DNA of 64,000 nucleotides from JAHJQZ01 sp963676075. Lineage in GTDB: Bacteria > Pseudomonadota > Alphaproteobacteria > Rhizobiales > Devosiaceae. The stretch is taken from assembly GCA_963676075.2 (NCBI GenBank), contig CAXXNZ010000001.1:248001-312000 (forward strand). Direction: 5' to 3'. The translations under genes were made by a program, and so were the position numbers. A model generated the notes under the pieces. The model did no database searches. It was given only the letters and a program-made list of their open reading frames with translations, and was not told the DNA's origin. Positions 1 through 8,614 of the stretch are shown in pieces (the stretch's first letter is position 1; the number at the start of each line of letters is the position of its first letter).

Positions 1-781
1 CGCCGGCGAGAAGCCGCAGCCATTGGTATTGGGCGACGTTACTATCCTGGTATTCGTCGACCAGCATGTATTTGAAGCGGCTGTGATACTCGCCCAACAC
101 GCCGGGGTTCTCGCGGAACAGGCGGATGCCTTCGAGCAGCAGGTCGCCGAAATCGGCGGCGTTGAGGGTTTTGAGGCGGGCCTGGTAGTCGGCATAGAGC
201 TTTTCGCCCTTGCCGTTGGCGAACCAGCCGGCATCGGACGGGCCGACCTCGGCGGGGGTGAGGCCACGGTTCTTCCAGCCGTCCATCATCCCGGCGAACT
301 GCCGCGCCGGCCAGCGCTTCTCGTCGATGTTCTCGAGTTCGAGCAACTGCTTGATCAGGCGAATCTGGTCGTCGGTGTCGAGAATGGTGAAATCGGGCTT
401 GAGGCCGACCAACTCGGCATTGCGCCGCAAAATTCGGGCGCCGATCGAGTGGAAGGTGCCGAGCCAGGGCATGCCCTCGACGGCGCCGCCGACGAACTGG
501 CCGATGCGCTCCTTCATCTCGCGCGCCGCCTTGTTGGTGAAGGTAACGGCGAGCATTTCGCTCGGCCGGGCGCGGCGGGTGGCAAGGATGTGGGCGATGC
601 GGGTGGTCAGCACACGCGTCTTGCCGGTACCGGCGCCGGCGAGCACCAGCAACGGGCCCTCGACCGAGAGCACGGCGTCGCGCTGCTCCTCGTTGAGCCC
701 GTCGAGGTATACCGGTTCGCGCGATCCGAACTGGGATGTTATCGGGCCGGGACGGCCTGGGGGGGACAGATCGGAAGTCAT
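1..781 (-). CDS. uvrD: ATP-dependent DNA helicase UvrD/PcrA family, N-terminal part (truncated by window edge)
   Basis: Reading leftward from an ATG at 781, 260 codons stay open to the window edge, so only the N-terminal third of this SF1A helicase is present. A Q-motif (LNEEQRDAV, about residues 29-37) is followed by Walker A GAGTGKT (49-55), motif Ia-like TFTNKAAREM (80-89), a GTFHS motif, and the Walker B/DEYQDS motif about 15 residues before the edge. The order and spacing match domains 1A and 1B of UvrD/PcrA. Members unwind DNA 3' to 5' in nucleotide-excision and mismatch repair. An AAGG stretch seven bases before the ATG supports the start. The N-terminal extension of about 28 residues before the Q-motif is Pro/Gly-rich. 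UvrD rather than Rep or AddA is likely but cannot be settled without the C-terminus. Confidence 0.88.
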   Translation of the reverse strand, partial: MTSDLSPPGRPGPITSQFGSREPVYLDGLNEEQRDAVLSVEGPLLVLAGAGTGKTRVLTTRIAHILATRRARPSEMLAVTFTNKAAREMKERIGQFVGGAVEGMPWLGTFHSIGARILRRNAELVGLKPDFTILDTDDQIRLIKQLLELENIDEKRWPARQFAGMMDGWKNRGLTPAEVGPSDAGWFANGKGEKLYADYQARLKTLNAADFGDLLLEGIRLFRENPGVLGEYHSRFKYMLVDEYQDSNVAQYQWLRLLAG

Positions 782-996
782 AAAGGCCTTAGCGCCATCC
801 TCAACGAATCTCGTTTTGTTCCGGTGGCACTATAAGTGGGGGCAGGCCCCGGGTCCATGCGGGAACGCGCAGGACGGAACTGGCCCCTCCGTGCGTGCGC
901 GGGCTGGCCGAGTGTCACGGATATGTCATCGGCGCCGGCTAAAGAGGAGATCGCTGACAACGATACTGCAATCTTTTCAGTACGAGACAATTTCAT

Positions 997-1023
997 GGCC
1001 GGGCACAACGCCCGGCCTTTTTT
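997..1023 (+). terminator. Rho-independent terminator with no recognised gene upstream
   Basis: An eight-base perfect stem (GGCCGGGC / GCCCGGCC) with a five-base loop is followed by six T residues on the plus strand; the minus strand has no T run, so it should act on rightward transcription. Nothing convincing is coded on the plus strand between uvrD (start at 781) and this point, so it may end a small untranslated RNA. The rest of 782-1246 shows no gene, tRNA or repeat that I can recognise. Confidence 0.7.
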
Positions 1024-1246
1024 CTGCTGCATGATGCTCATAGGTGGATAGACCGGCAGCTGTGGAATAGGTCTGCCAGTGCTGCCACGGCCTTGTCTGG
1101 CGTGGCGACGCACTGTATCTGGCAGCGGCAAACTGGCGGCATCCGGCGCAGGTATGTCTGCTTGACCCGCGCCAGCCGCATGCCGCAATATCTCCCGCCA
1201 GTGGGGGAGCTGGCCGACAGGGGCCGCAAGAACAAAGGCTAATTCC

Positions 1247-2260
1247 GTGATGTATCTGCGTCGGGCTTTGCTGGTTCTGGCCCTCGTTTTCCTGAGCCTG
1301 CCAGCTTCGGCACAAACGCTTGACGCCGTGCGCCAGCGCGGTCACCTGATCTGCGGCGCCACCGACCCGATGCCGGGCTTCGCCCAAAAGACTGACGCCG
1401 GGTTGTGGTCGGGCTTTGATGTCGATTTCTGCCGTGCCGTTGCCGCCGCTGTTTTCGGCAATCCCGATCTCGTCGAATTCCGCTCGTTTTCCGGCACGGC
1501 GCGGTTTGCCGCGCTGCAGGCGGGAGCCGTCGACATCCTGTCCCGCGATGCCGCCTGGACTCTCAGGCGCGACAGCGCCTATGGCGCCAGGTTCGTCGAC
1601 GTGTCGTTTTACGACGGGTTGAGTTTCATGGCGCCGGAGACCATCGATGCCGTTTCGGCGTTCGAGCTCGACAACGTCCGGGTTTGCGTGCTCGACGATC
1701 CGGACGAGCGCACGGCGCTGGAGAGGTTCTTCGCCGAGACAAAGGCGACCTATTCCGAGCTGCGCTACGAGGAGCGCGCCGATCTGGCCGAGGCCTACAA
1801 GCAGGGGCGGTGCGACGTCATGCTGGCGCCGGCGAGCTGGCTTTATGCCTACAAGCGCACGGCGACCGATGACGGCCACGGCCGCATCCTGCCCGAGCGG
1901 CTGAGCAAGCTCGCCTATGGCCCGGTGGTGCGCGCCGGCGATGACCAGTGGTTCAAAATCGTCAGGTGGACGCTGTTCTCGCTGATCGAAGCCGAGGAAC
2001 TGGGCGTGACCTCGCTCAACCTCGAGCCGATGCAGTCGACCCGCAATCCCGACATCAAGCGTTTCCTTGGTCTCGATGGTGATTTCGGCGCGATGCTCGG
2101 TCTGGACAGAGACTGGATGCAGACCGTCGTGCATGCGGTTGGCAATTATGGCGAGATCTACGCCCGCAACTTCGGGGCGCAGACCGGCGTCGCCCTGCCG
2201 CGCGGCGCCAATGCCTTGTGGCTGAAGGGCGGATTGCTCTACGCGCCGCCGATCAGGTAG
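1247..2260 (+). CDS. Periplasmic amino-acid-binding protein, AapJ-like (ABC transporter substrate-binding)
   Basis: The 337-residue product starts with a signal peptide (hydrophobic residues 8-20, cleavage near PASAQ). The mature start, LDAVRQRGHLICGATDPMPG, and the following GFDVDFCRAVAAAVFG are typical of family-3 solute-binding proteins, and the length and C-terminal GLDRDWMQTVVHAVGNYGEI block resemble AapJ, the periplasmic receptor of the general L-amino-acid ABC transporter of rhizobia. The permease and ATPase genes (aapQ, aapM, aapP) are not next to it, so it is an orphan receptor here or has been recruited to another role. GTG at 1247 has AAAGG eight bases upstream; ATG at 1250 is the alternative start. 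Substrate is inferred from family only. Confidence 0.8.
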   Translation: MMYLRRALLVLALVFLSLPASAQTLDAVRQRGHLICGATDPMPGFAQKTDAGLWSGFDVDFCRAVAAAVFGNPDLVEFRSFSGTARFAALQAGAVDILSRDAAWTLRRDSAYGARFVDVSFYDGLSFMAPETIDAVSAFELDNVRVCVLDDPDERTALERFFAETKATYSELRYEERADLAEAYKQGRCDVMLAPASWLYAYKRTATDDGHGRILPERLSKLAYGPVVRAGDDQWFKIVRWTLFSLIEAEELGVTSLNLEPMQSTRNPDIKRFLGLDGDFGAMLGLDRDWMQTVVHAVGNYGEIYARNFGAQTGVALPRGANALWLKGGLLYAPPIR

Positions 2261-2281
2261 TGGTCAGAAGCTGACACTTGG

Positions 2282-2303
2282 CGCTCATCATGATCGATGA
2301 GCG
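2282..2303. terminator. Hairpin between convergent genes (possible terminator)
   Basis: A perfect eight-base inverted repeat (CGCTCATC / GATGAGCG) with a six-base loop lies 22 bases after the binding-protein stop codon and before the convergent SDR gene. It lacks a T run on either strand, so termination is only suggested by position. Confidence 0.35.
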
Positions 2304-2497
2304 AATGACCGGTGTTTGGCGGGATGCGGAAGTTCTGACAGTCAGCTGCTAGCGGCAGCTAGGCGCCCCGTTTCAGTCGTTCCGTTGTCCTTGTCGCTTC
2401 CTGAGAGTCGCCGATCATTTCGCGCATTCAGCGGAAGAGGGCCGACGCGGGTGCGAAACCGCGCCCGCCCAATTCAGAAGCCTTGTCGAGGCATGTT

Positions 2498-3523
2498 TTA
2501 TGACGTCGTGGTCAATTCAGCCAAGCCGGCGTCCCGAGTCATGATCGGCCTGTAGCCGAGTTCGCGTTGCGCCTTTTCGATGTTGAGCGTTATCGGCACA
2601 GCGGAGGTCGCGAAGGACTGCAGGGTCAGCGGCGCGGTTATCCTGCCGCCCGAGAGCTTGTGTAGCTGATCACCGACCCCAGCGATGACACGGAGCAATG
2701 CGCGCGGCATCGACTTCTCCGGCGCCGTGACGCCTTGTGTGGCCAGGAGGGCAGTAGCGAAATCACGGAACCGAACCGGCTCCCCATCGGCAAGAAAGTA
2801 GATTTCGCCGCCCTGTCCCCTGGTGATCGCCAGTTCAATGCCGTGACAGAGATTGGCGATATGGATGGTCGACGTAAGATAATCGCCACCGCTGATCCAG
2901 GCGAATTGTCCCGACTGAACGGCTCCGAGCAACCCTGGCAGAGCAGTCGTGTCGTCGCGTCCCCAGACAAAGCGTGGCCGAACCACAATGACCTGCATGG
3001 CCGCCCCATTGTAGGAAAGAGCGCAGTGTTCGGCGGCGGCTTTGGTGCGGGAATATGCGCCGGCTGGACGACGTGGCAATGGGTGGTGCTCGTCGACATT
3101 GATGAGCGGTCGCCCGTCGGCCAGGACTGACTCCGTGCTGAGATGAGCCGCCCTGGACACGCCCGCTGCCCGAGCCGCCCTGAAAACCGCCTCGGTGCCA
3201 TCTTGGTTGACGCGCTCTTGCCGCTCGGTGCCGGGACCATGGTCGGTGTCGGCGGCGGCATGGATCAGTACGTCGCACTCTCGCATGCCGGAGGCCAAGT
3301 CGGCGCTAAAGAGATCACCGGAAAAGGGAGTGGCACCGAGGTCGCGCACCACCCGCTCCGATTTGGCGGATCGTGCCAGCGCCGTCACCGGGACGCCCTG
3401 GCCGACAAAGTGGCGGATCAGGTTGCGCCCGACATATCCGCTGCCGCCGGTGATGAATATCCGGGCGATGGGCAAAGCGACGTCGGTCACCGCGACCGTA
3501 GCCGCGTCGTTTGGTTTGGTCAT
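2498..3523 (-). CDS. Extended short-chain dehydrogenase / NAD-dependent epimerase family protein
   Basis: A 341-residue Rossmann enzyme with the extended-SDR nucleotide motif TGGSGYVG (residues 25-32), a HAAADTDHG segment typical of the substrate strand, Ser/Thr in HLSTES (128-132) and the catalytic pair YxxxK (Tyr157, Lys161). It resembles sugar-nucleotide epimerases and 3-beta-hydroxysteroid/dihydroflavonol-reductase-like proteins, and no motif decides among them. It lies 23 bases downstream of a TetR-family gene on the same strand, so the two probably form one transcript and the regulator probably controls this enzyme. About 20 extra residues precede the first beta strand, so a later start is possible. 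Confidence 0.82.
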   Translation of the reverse strand: MTKPNDAATVAVTDVALPIARIFITGGSGYVGRNLIRHFVGQGVPVTALARSAKSERVVRDLGATPFSGDLFSADLASGMRECDVLIHAAADTDHGPGTERQERVNQDGTEAVFRAARAAGVSRAAHLSTESVLADGRPLINVDEHHPLPRRPAGAYSRTKAAAEHCALSYNGAAMQVIVVRPRFVWGRDDTTALPGLLGAVQSGQFAWISGGDYLTSTIHIANLCHGIELAITRGQGGEIYFLADGEPVRFRDFATALLATQGVTAPEKSMPRALLRVIAGVGDQLHKLSGGRITAPLTLQSFATSAVPITLNIEKAQRELGYRPIMTRDAGLAELTTTS

Positions 3524-3546
3524 GTTCGTTTTCCGTTTTTTGAGTG

Positions 3547-4119
3547 CTAGCTGCTTGCGTCGTTGTCCGGCGGGATTGCGGTCACCAGCCAGTCGATCTC
3601 ACGGACGATCCGCGCTCTCTCGTCCGGGTCGAAGTGATGGAAATCCAGATATTCCAGAAACTTCAGACCTTCCACGGCCAGGTAGGCCAACAGGGCACCT
3701 CGCGGGGACGACGAGGTTTCCATGATCCGCTTGATCGTTTCCGCCTGGCTTTCCTGCATGCGCCGGCGCAAGGCCGGATCCAGCGTCAGGGCAATGCTGA
3801 GCTGTAGAGCCACAGGCTTGAACTCTTCCGGAGGCGGTTCCGCGGCGACCCTGATGCGTCCGCGAACGGCAACGCTGTCGGACGCGGCAAGATCCTTTTC
3901 GACCGCGGCATGATGTTCGCGATCCTGGCGGAAGGCCCGTTCCACGATCGCTTCGATCAAGGCCTGCTTGGTCTTGAAGTCATAAATGACACTCGCCTTG
4001 CTGATGCCAGCTTCAACCGCGACGGCCTCCAGGGTAAGCCCTGCCGCACCCAGTCGGGCAACGACGGCTTCGCCGGCATCTAGAACAGTCTGTTGGTCAA
4101 TAACGCGCTTTCGTCCCAC
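3547..4119 (-). CDS. TetR/AcrR-family transcriptional regulator
   Basis: The 190-residue product begins MGRKRVIDQ and carries a TetR helix-turn-helix at about residues 28-54 (LTLEAVAVEAGISKASVIYDF, then KQALIEAIVERAF). The C-terminal two thirds is the usual variable ligand-binding and dimerisation region. It is the first gene of a two-gene leftward unit with the downstream SDR. A short palindrome sits 19 bases upstream of the ATG, just after a promoter-like pair of hexamers, as expected for autorepression. The ligand cannot be inferred. Confidence 0.88.
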   Translation of the reverse strand: MGRKRVIDQQTVLDAGEAVVARLGAAGLTLEAVAVEAGISKASVIYDFKTKQALIEAIVERAFRQDREHHAAVEKDLAASDSVAVRGRIRVAAEPPPEEFKPVALQLSIALTLDPALRRRMQESQAETIKRIMETSSSPRGALLAYLAVEGLKFLEYLDFHHFDPDERARIVREIDWLVTAIPPDNDASS

Positions 4120-4137
4120 GATTCATCACGAATTTAT

Positions 4138-4179
4138 ATCCGACCGGATGGTTATTAATAAAAACGGATCAAAAGTCAA
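4138..4179 (-). promoter_or_regulatory. Putative promoter and TetR operator upstream of the TetR-SDR unit
   Basis: On the minus strand TTGACT (4179-4174) and AATAAC (4156-4151) are 17 bases apart, a plausible sigma-70 promoter. Immediately downstream lies ATCCGACCGGAT (4138-4149), two five-base half-sites (ATCCG / CGGAT) around a two-base centre. It would cover the transcription start, the normal place for a TetR operator. Confidence 0.5.
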
Positions 4180-4351
4180 CCTGGATCGCGCCGATCGCAA
4201 ACGAGATGGGCGAATGCACGTCCGCTCGGGCGTTGATGGAACACCTTTTGGCAATTGCGGGAAGGCCGCAAAGAAGTTGGAAGCCGTCATCTTCCTTCGG
4301 GTGCCAAGTGTCAGATTTTGACCACCAGGACGTTTTCGCCCGAGTTTCGGT

Positions 4352-5197
4352 CTACGCGTCTGCCGTGACGACCGGCAGGTCGTCGCGACCGCCCCATTCT
4401 GTCCATGAGCCGTCGTAGACGGTGGCGGGGGTGTGGCCCAGCGCCGCCATGGCCAGCGAGACGATCGGCGCGGTGACGCCCGAGCCGCAGGAGGTGATGA
4501 CCTTGCGGGACGGATCGATGCCCGCCTTGGCGAACCGCTCTGCCAACGCTTCGGGCGGGCGCAGGCGTCCGTTGTCGATGAGATCGGGGAAGGGCAGGTT
4601 TTTGGCGCCGGGCATGTGGCCGCCGCGGAGGCCGGCGCGCGGTTCGGGCTCGGTGGCGAAGAAGCGCCCTGACGAGCGCACGTCGACGACCTGGATCGCC
4701 GGATCATCGAGGGCCGCGAGCACGCGGGCGGCATCGGCAACGCCATCCGGGTCGAAGTTCGGGGTGAAGACCGCCGGCGGCGGCTCCATCTCGCCCGAGG
4801 CGACCGGCCGTTCCTCGGCAATCCACTTGGGCAGGCCACCGTCGAGCACGAAGACCTTTTTCGCGCCCATGATGAGAAAGTTCCACCAGACGCGCGCCGC
4901 CGACATCAGGCCCATGCCGTCGTAAACGACGATGGTGTCGGTCTCGGTGATACCGAGCTGGCCCGCAGCTTCGGCAAAGACCTCCGGGGCGGCCAGCATG
5001 TGCGGCAAAGGGATGGAGGTGTCGGCAATCGCGTCGGGGTTGAAGCGAACGGCGCCGGGAATGTGGGCGGCGGCGTATTCGGCGTCGGGATCACGACCGG
5101 ATGCCGGCATGTACCACGAGCCGTCGATGATGCGGATGTCGGTGTCGAACAGGTGCTCGGCGAGCCAGTCGGTCGTGACGAGCGGAGAGGCGGTCAT
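4352..5197 (-). CDS. sseA: 3-mercaptopyruvate / thiosulfate sulfurtransferase (tandem rhodanese)
   Basis: The 281-residue product contains two rhodanese domains: an inactive N-terminal copy (about 5-130, with EYAAAHIPGAVRF) and a catalytic C-terminal copy (about 165-278). The active-site loop is CGSGVTA with Cys237, the CG[S/T]GVT signature of 3-mercaptopyruvate sulfurtransferases, which form a persulfide on this cysteine and pass the sulfane sulfur to thiols or cyanide. Length is normal for SseA. It lies 33 bases downstream of the cysteine-synthase gene on the same strand, so cysteine synthesis and sulfur transfer are probably co-transcribed. Confidence 0.9.
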   Translation of the reverse strand: MTASPLVTTDWLAEHLFDTDIRIIDGSWYMPASGRDPDAEYAAAHIPGAVRFNPDAIADTSIPLPHMLAAPEVFAEAAGQLGITETDTIVVYDGMGLMSAARVWWNFLIMGAKKVFVLDGGLPKWIAEERPVASGEMEPPPAVFTPNFDPDGVADAARVLAALDDPAIQVVDVRSSGRFFATEPEPRAGLRGGHMPGAKNLPFPDLIDNGRLRPPEALAERFAKAGIDPSRKVITSCGSGVTAPIVSLAMAALGHTPATVYDGSWTEWGGRDDLPVVTADA

Positions 5198-5230
5198 TTG
5201 ATGTTCACTCCAGAAAAGGCAGATTGCGGC

Positions 5231-6271
5231 CTATTCCATCACGTCTTGAATGTCGATGCCGGCGTCTTCTTCCAGCCATGATGGAACCGGCAGGCCCTTG
5301 CCGCGCAGGAACGCGGGGTTGAACAGCTTGGACTGATAGCGGTGGCCGTAATCGCAGAGCACGGTGACGATGGTCTTACCCGGACCGAGTTCGCGGGCCA
5401 TACGGACGGCGCCGGCGATGTTGATGGCCGACGAGCCACCAAGGCACATGCCTTCGTGCTCGATCAGATCGTAGATATAGGGGAAGGCCTCGGCATCGGG
5501 GATGCGATAGGCGTGATCGACGATGACATCCTCGAGGTTGCCGGTGATGCGGCCCTGGCCAATGCCTTCGGTGATCGAATTGCCTTCCGATTTCAACTCG
5601 CCCTCGGTGTACCAGGCATAGAGCGCCGCACCCTCGGGATCGGCCAGGCCGATGCGGATGTTGGAATTGGCTTCCTTGAGCCCCAGCGACATGCCGCCGA
5701 GCGTGCCGCCGGTGCCGACGGCGCAGATGAAGGCATCGAGATTTCCTTCGGTCTGGCGGAGGATCTCCTGTGACGTGCCCTCGATATGGGCCTGGCGGTT
5801 GGCCACGTTGTCGAATTGGTTGGCCCAGATCGCGCCGCCTTCGAGCTCGTTGGCAAGTTTTTCGGCGAGTCGCCCGGAAACCTTGATGTAATTGTTGGGA
5901 TTCTTGTAGGGCAGAGCCGGAACTTCGATGAGGGTGGCGCCACTCAGCCGCAAGGTGTCCTTCTTTTCCTGCGACTGGGTCTCGGGGATGACAATCACCG
6001 AATTGTAGCCAAGTGCCTTGCCGACGACGGTCAGCCCGATGCCGGTGTTGCCGGCGGTGCCTTCGACGATGGTGCCGCCTGGCTTGAGCAGACCGCGCCG
6101 TTCGGCGTCGCGGATGATGTAGAGCGCCGCCCGGTCCTTGATCGATTGTCCGGGATTGAGGAACTCGGCCTTGCCCCAGATTTCGCATCCGGTCGCCTCG
6201 GACACGCGGTTGAGTCGGATGAGCGGGGTGTTCCCGACCATGGCGGGCAGGTCGGCAAAGGCATCGAGCAT
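5231..6271 (-). CDS. cysK: Cysteine synthase (O-acetylserine sulfhydrylase family)
   Basis: The 346-residue product is a fold-type II PLP enzyme. The PLP lysine is in NPGQSIKDR (Lys45), the substrate loop is EGTAGNTGIG (69-78) and the phosphate-binding glycine loop is GTGGTLGG. These match cysteine synthase, which makes L-cysteine from O-acetylserine and sulfide. At about 346 residues it is longer than CysK of enterobacteria (about 320) and resembles the longer rhizobial enzymes; a cystathionine-beta-synthase-like activity is the main alternative. The frame stays open upstream to 6547, but the ATG at 6271 gives the standard N-terminus (MLDAFADLPAMVGNTPLIRL). sseA follows on the same strand. 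Confidence 0.88.
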   Translation of the reverse strand: MLDAFADLPAMVGNTPLIRLNRVSEATGCEIWGKAEFLNPGQSIKDRAALYIIRDAERRGLLKPGGTIVEGTAGNTGIGLTVVGKALGYNSVIVIPETQSQEKKDTLRLSGATLIEVPALPYKNPNNYIKVSGRLAEKLANELEGGAIWANQFDNVANRQAHIEGTSQEILRQTEGNLDAFICAVGTGGTLGGMSLGLKEANSNIRIGLADPEGAALYAWYTEGELKSEGNSITEGIGQGRITGNLEDVIVDHAYRIPDAEAFPYIYDLIEHEGMCLGGSSAINIAGAVRMARELGPGKTIVTVLCDYGHRYQSKLFNPAFLRGKGLPVPSWLEEDAGIDIQDVME

Positions 6272-6536
6272 GTCTGGTTCCTCGAATAACGCGTAAACTT
6301 GGGTGGCGGCGCGTGGTACGGAGCGAACAGGCCACCTGAAATGAGGATCAAGGCTAGTCAGCCGGTCGGCGGGCCGCAAGCCAAGAACGCATGCCGGCAA
6401 AAGGCTTTTCTCCGAAATGCCGGTGCACAGCATGGACGCGCGGTTCCCGCGCGGTTGATGGAATGGCGTTTCAGTGCGACTTCCTGACAATTCTGCTCCA
6501 AAAAGGGCCGAAAACCTTGACGTGGCGGCGCCGAAG

Positions 6537-8381
6537 ATGCAGGACACGGCTCATCCCCCCCAAGCCGCACATGCCATGACCGAAGTCACCCCCACAGCCG
6601 CTCCTCCCGCTGTCGATCCCGACACTCAGGAGGCGGAGCGCAATGTTTCCTTGCCCGTCCTTGGTGTTCTCGCATTCCTGATAGGCATCGTGGCCGCGCT
6701 GGGCGCGGTGGCGTTCCGATACATGATCGGGGCGGTTCACAACCTGATGTTCCTCGGGCAACTCAACCCGGTTTACGACGCCAATCAGTATGATGCGGCC
6801 AACCCGTGGGGGCTGGGCTTCATTTTCGTACCGGTGATCGGCGGGCTCATCGTGGTGTGGCTGGTCCAGACCTTCGCACCTGAGGCCAAGGGGCACGGCG
6901 TGCCCGAGGTCATGTACGCGATCTATCACAACAAGGGGAATGTGCGCGGCGTCGTTGCGATCATCAAATCGATCGCTTCGGCCATTTCCATCGGCACGGG
7001 CGCTTCGGTTGGCCGGGAAGGGCCGATTATCCAGATCGGCGCCTCCTTCGGCTCGACGCTGGCGCGCAAGCTCAACCTGCCGCGCTGGCAGAAGATCACG
7101 CTTTTGGCAGCCGGTGCCGGAGCCGGTATCGCCGCGACCTTCAACACCCCGCTCGGCGGCGTGCTGTTCGCCGTCGAACTGCTGTTGCCGGAAGTGTCCA
7201 ACCGCACCTTCCTGCCGGTTGTCATCGCCACGGCGACGGCCACCTCGATCGGTCAGTTCTTCCTCGGCATTGCGCCGGCCTTCCTAGTTCCGGTGGCCGC
7301 CGTGCCGCCGCATCTGACCATAGATGCCTTCCTGCTCATCGGTTACGCCTTCCTCGGCGTCGCCGCCGGCGTGGCCAGCTGGGCCTTCATCAAGTTCCTG
7401 GCCTGGGCGGAGGATTTCTTCCCGACCCTGCCGGGCGGACCCTATGTCCAGAACATCATCGGCATGCTGACGATCGGCCTGATCGCCTACGGCTTCTCGA
7501 TGATCACCGGGCATCTGGAAACGGCGGGCGTCGGCTACGCCACCATCCAGACCATCCTCGACGGCGGCATGACGACGTTCTGGATCCTTGCGGCGATCTT
7601 CGTCGGCAAGCTCGTCGCCACCGGAATCAGCCTCGGCGCCGGCGCTTCGGGCGGGGTGTTCTCGCCGTCGCTGTTCATCGGTGCCTCGATTGGCGCGGCA
7701 ATCGGCGCGGTGGGGCTGATGCTGTTTCCGAACTCCGGCTTCTCGCCGGCGGAATTCGCCGTGGTCGGCATGGGAGCGCTGGTCGGCGGTGCCACCGGCG
7801 CATCGATGACCGCGATCGTCATGATCTTCGAGATGACCCGCGACTACAACGTCATCGTTCCGCTTGTTCTGGCGGTGGCCCTGGCGGTGTCGATCCGGCG
7901 GGCGCTGGTCAAGGAAAACATCTACACGGTCAAGCTCAGAAACCGTGGTCGGCCGATCCCGACCAACCGCCACACCAACATGTACCTGGTGCGCCAGGCA
8001 CGCGAGCTGATGAACCCGAATTTCATCATCATGCCCAAGGAAGCCTCCATCGTCGATGCGCTCAACGTGCTCGACGGGCGCCGCGCCACGGTGATTATCG
8101 CCGATGGCAGCCGCATCATGGGCTTTGCCCGGCTGTCGCGTACCTATGCCGCCGACCGGTTCGCCCATCAGCCGCTCGGGGCTGTGGCCCACAAGGACTA
8201 CACGATCGCGCCGGAATCGAGCATCCTCAACACCATCATTGCGCGCATGAACCAGCGCAACCGCTCGATGGCGATCGTGGTTTCCGATTCTGCCAGCCAG
8301 GTGCCGCGCACCGAGGACGTGGTCGGGGTGATCGACTCGCCCGAAATCGCTGCCGCGGTGATCGCCAACCACTACGCGTAG
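6537..8381 (+). CDS. ClC-family chloride channel / H+-Cl- exchanger with C-terminal CBS pair
   Basis: A membrane protein of about 614 residues. The ClC filter signatures are present: GHGVPE (the GSGIP position, Ser replaced by His), GREGP with the gating glutamate, and GASGGVFSPSLF (GxFxP). A roughly 120-residue cytoplasmic tail (LMNPNFIIMPKEASIVDALNVL and a second half ending near VVGVIDSPEIA) looks like two CBS domains, which bind adenine nucleotides. Members move chloride or other anions, often in exchange for protons. The start is unsettled: GTG 6474, ATG 6537 and ATG 6576 are in frame, none with a strong ribosome-binding site. It is divergent from cysK across about 265 bases. The Ser-to-His change could alter anion preference. 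Confidence 0.87.
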   Translation: MQDTAHPPQAAHAMTEVTPTAAPPAVDPDTQEAERNVSLPVLGVLAFLIGIVAALGAVAFRYMIGAVHNLMFLGQLNPVYDANQYDAANPWGLGFIFVPVIGGLIVVWLVQTFAPEAKGHGVPEVMYAIYHNKGNVRGVVAIIKSIASAISIGTGASVGREGPIIQIGASFGSTLARKLNLPRWQKITLLAAGAGAGIAATFNTPLGGVLFAVELLLPEVSNRTFLPVVIATATATSIGQFFLGIAPAFLVPVAAVPPHLTIDAFLLIGYAFLGVAAGVASWAFIKFLAWAEDFFPTLPGGPYVQNIIGMLTIGLIAYGFSMITGHLETAGVGYATIQTILDGGMTTFWILAAIFVGKLVATGISLGAGASGGVFSPSLFIGASIGAAIGAVGLMLFPNSGFSPAEFAVVGMGALVGGATGASMTAIVMIFEMTRDYNVIVPLVLAVALAVSIRRALVKENIYTVKLRNRGRPIPTNRHTNMYLVRQARELMNPNFIIMPKEASIVDALNVLDGRRATVIIADGSRIMGFARLSRTYAADRFAHQPLGAVAHKDYTIAPESSILNTIIARMNQRNRSMAIVVSDSASQVPRTEDVVGVIDSPEIAAAVIANHYA

Positions 8382-8614
8382 CCCCTGAGGTTCAGGAGAA
8401 TCAACTCGCGGTCTCCGGTTTTGAAAATCGCCGCAGGCGCGTCCTGCCAAAGCGGTTTTCGTCTCATTGATGCCTGCTCCGGACCTCGGGAACGCTACTG
8501 ATGGCGCTAAATGGAGCCTGATGCTTGCGCCCGGTGCCGGTGCGTGCCAATCGGGGTGACGAGGGCGTACGGATTCACTACAGTTTGATCTATCCGGGCC
8601 CAGGCAGGTCAAAC

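Noticed and set aside
23..1034. Two overlapping plus-strand frames at the left edge
   Set aside because: They lie opposite uvrD, whose helicase motifs are clear, and show no homology pattern.
977..2134. 385-residue minus-strand frame over the binding-protein gene
   Set aside because: The plus strand has a signal peptide and solute-binding motifs; the minus translation is Arg/Gly/His-rich antisense.
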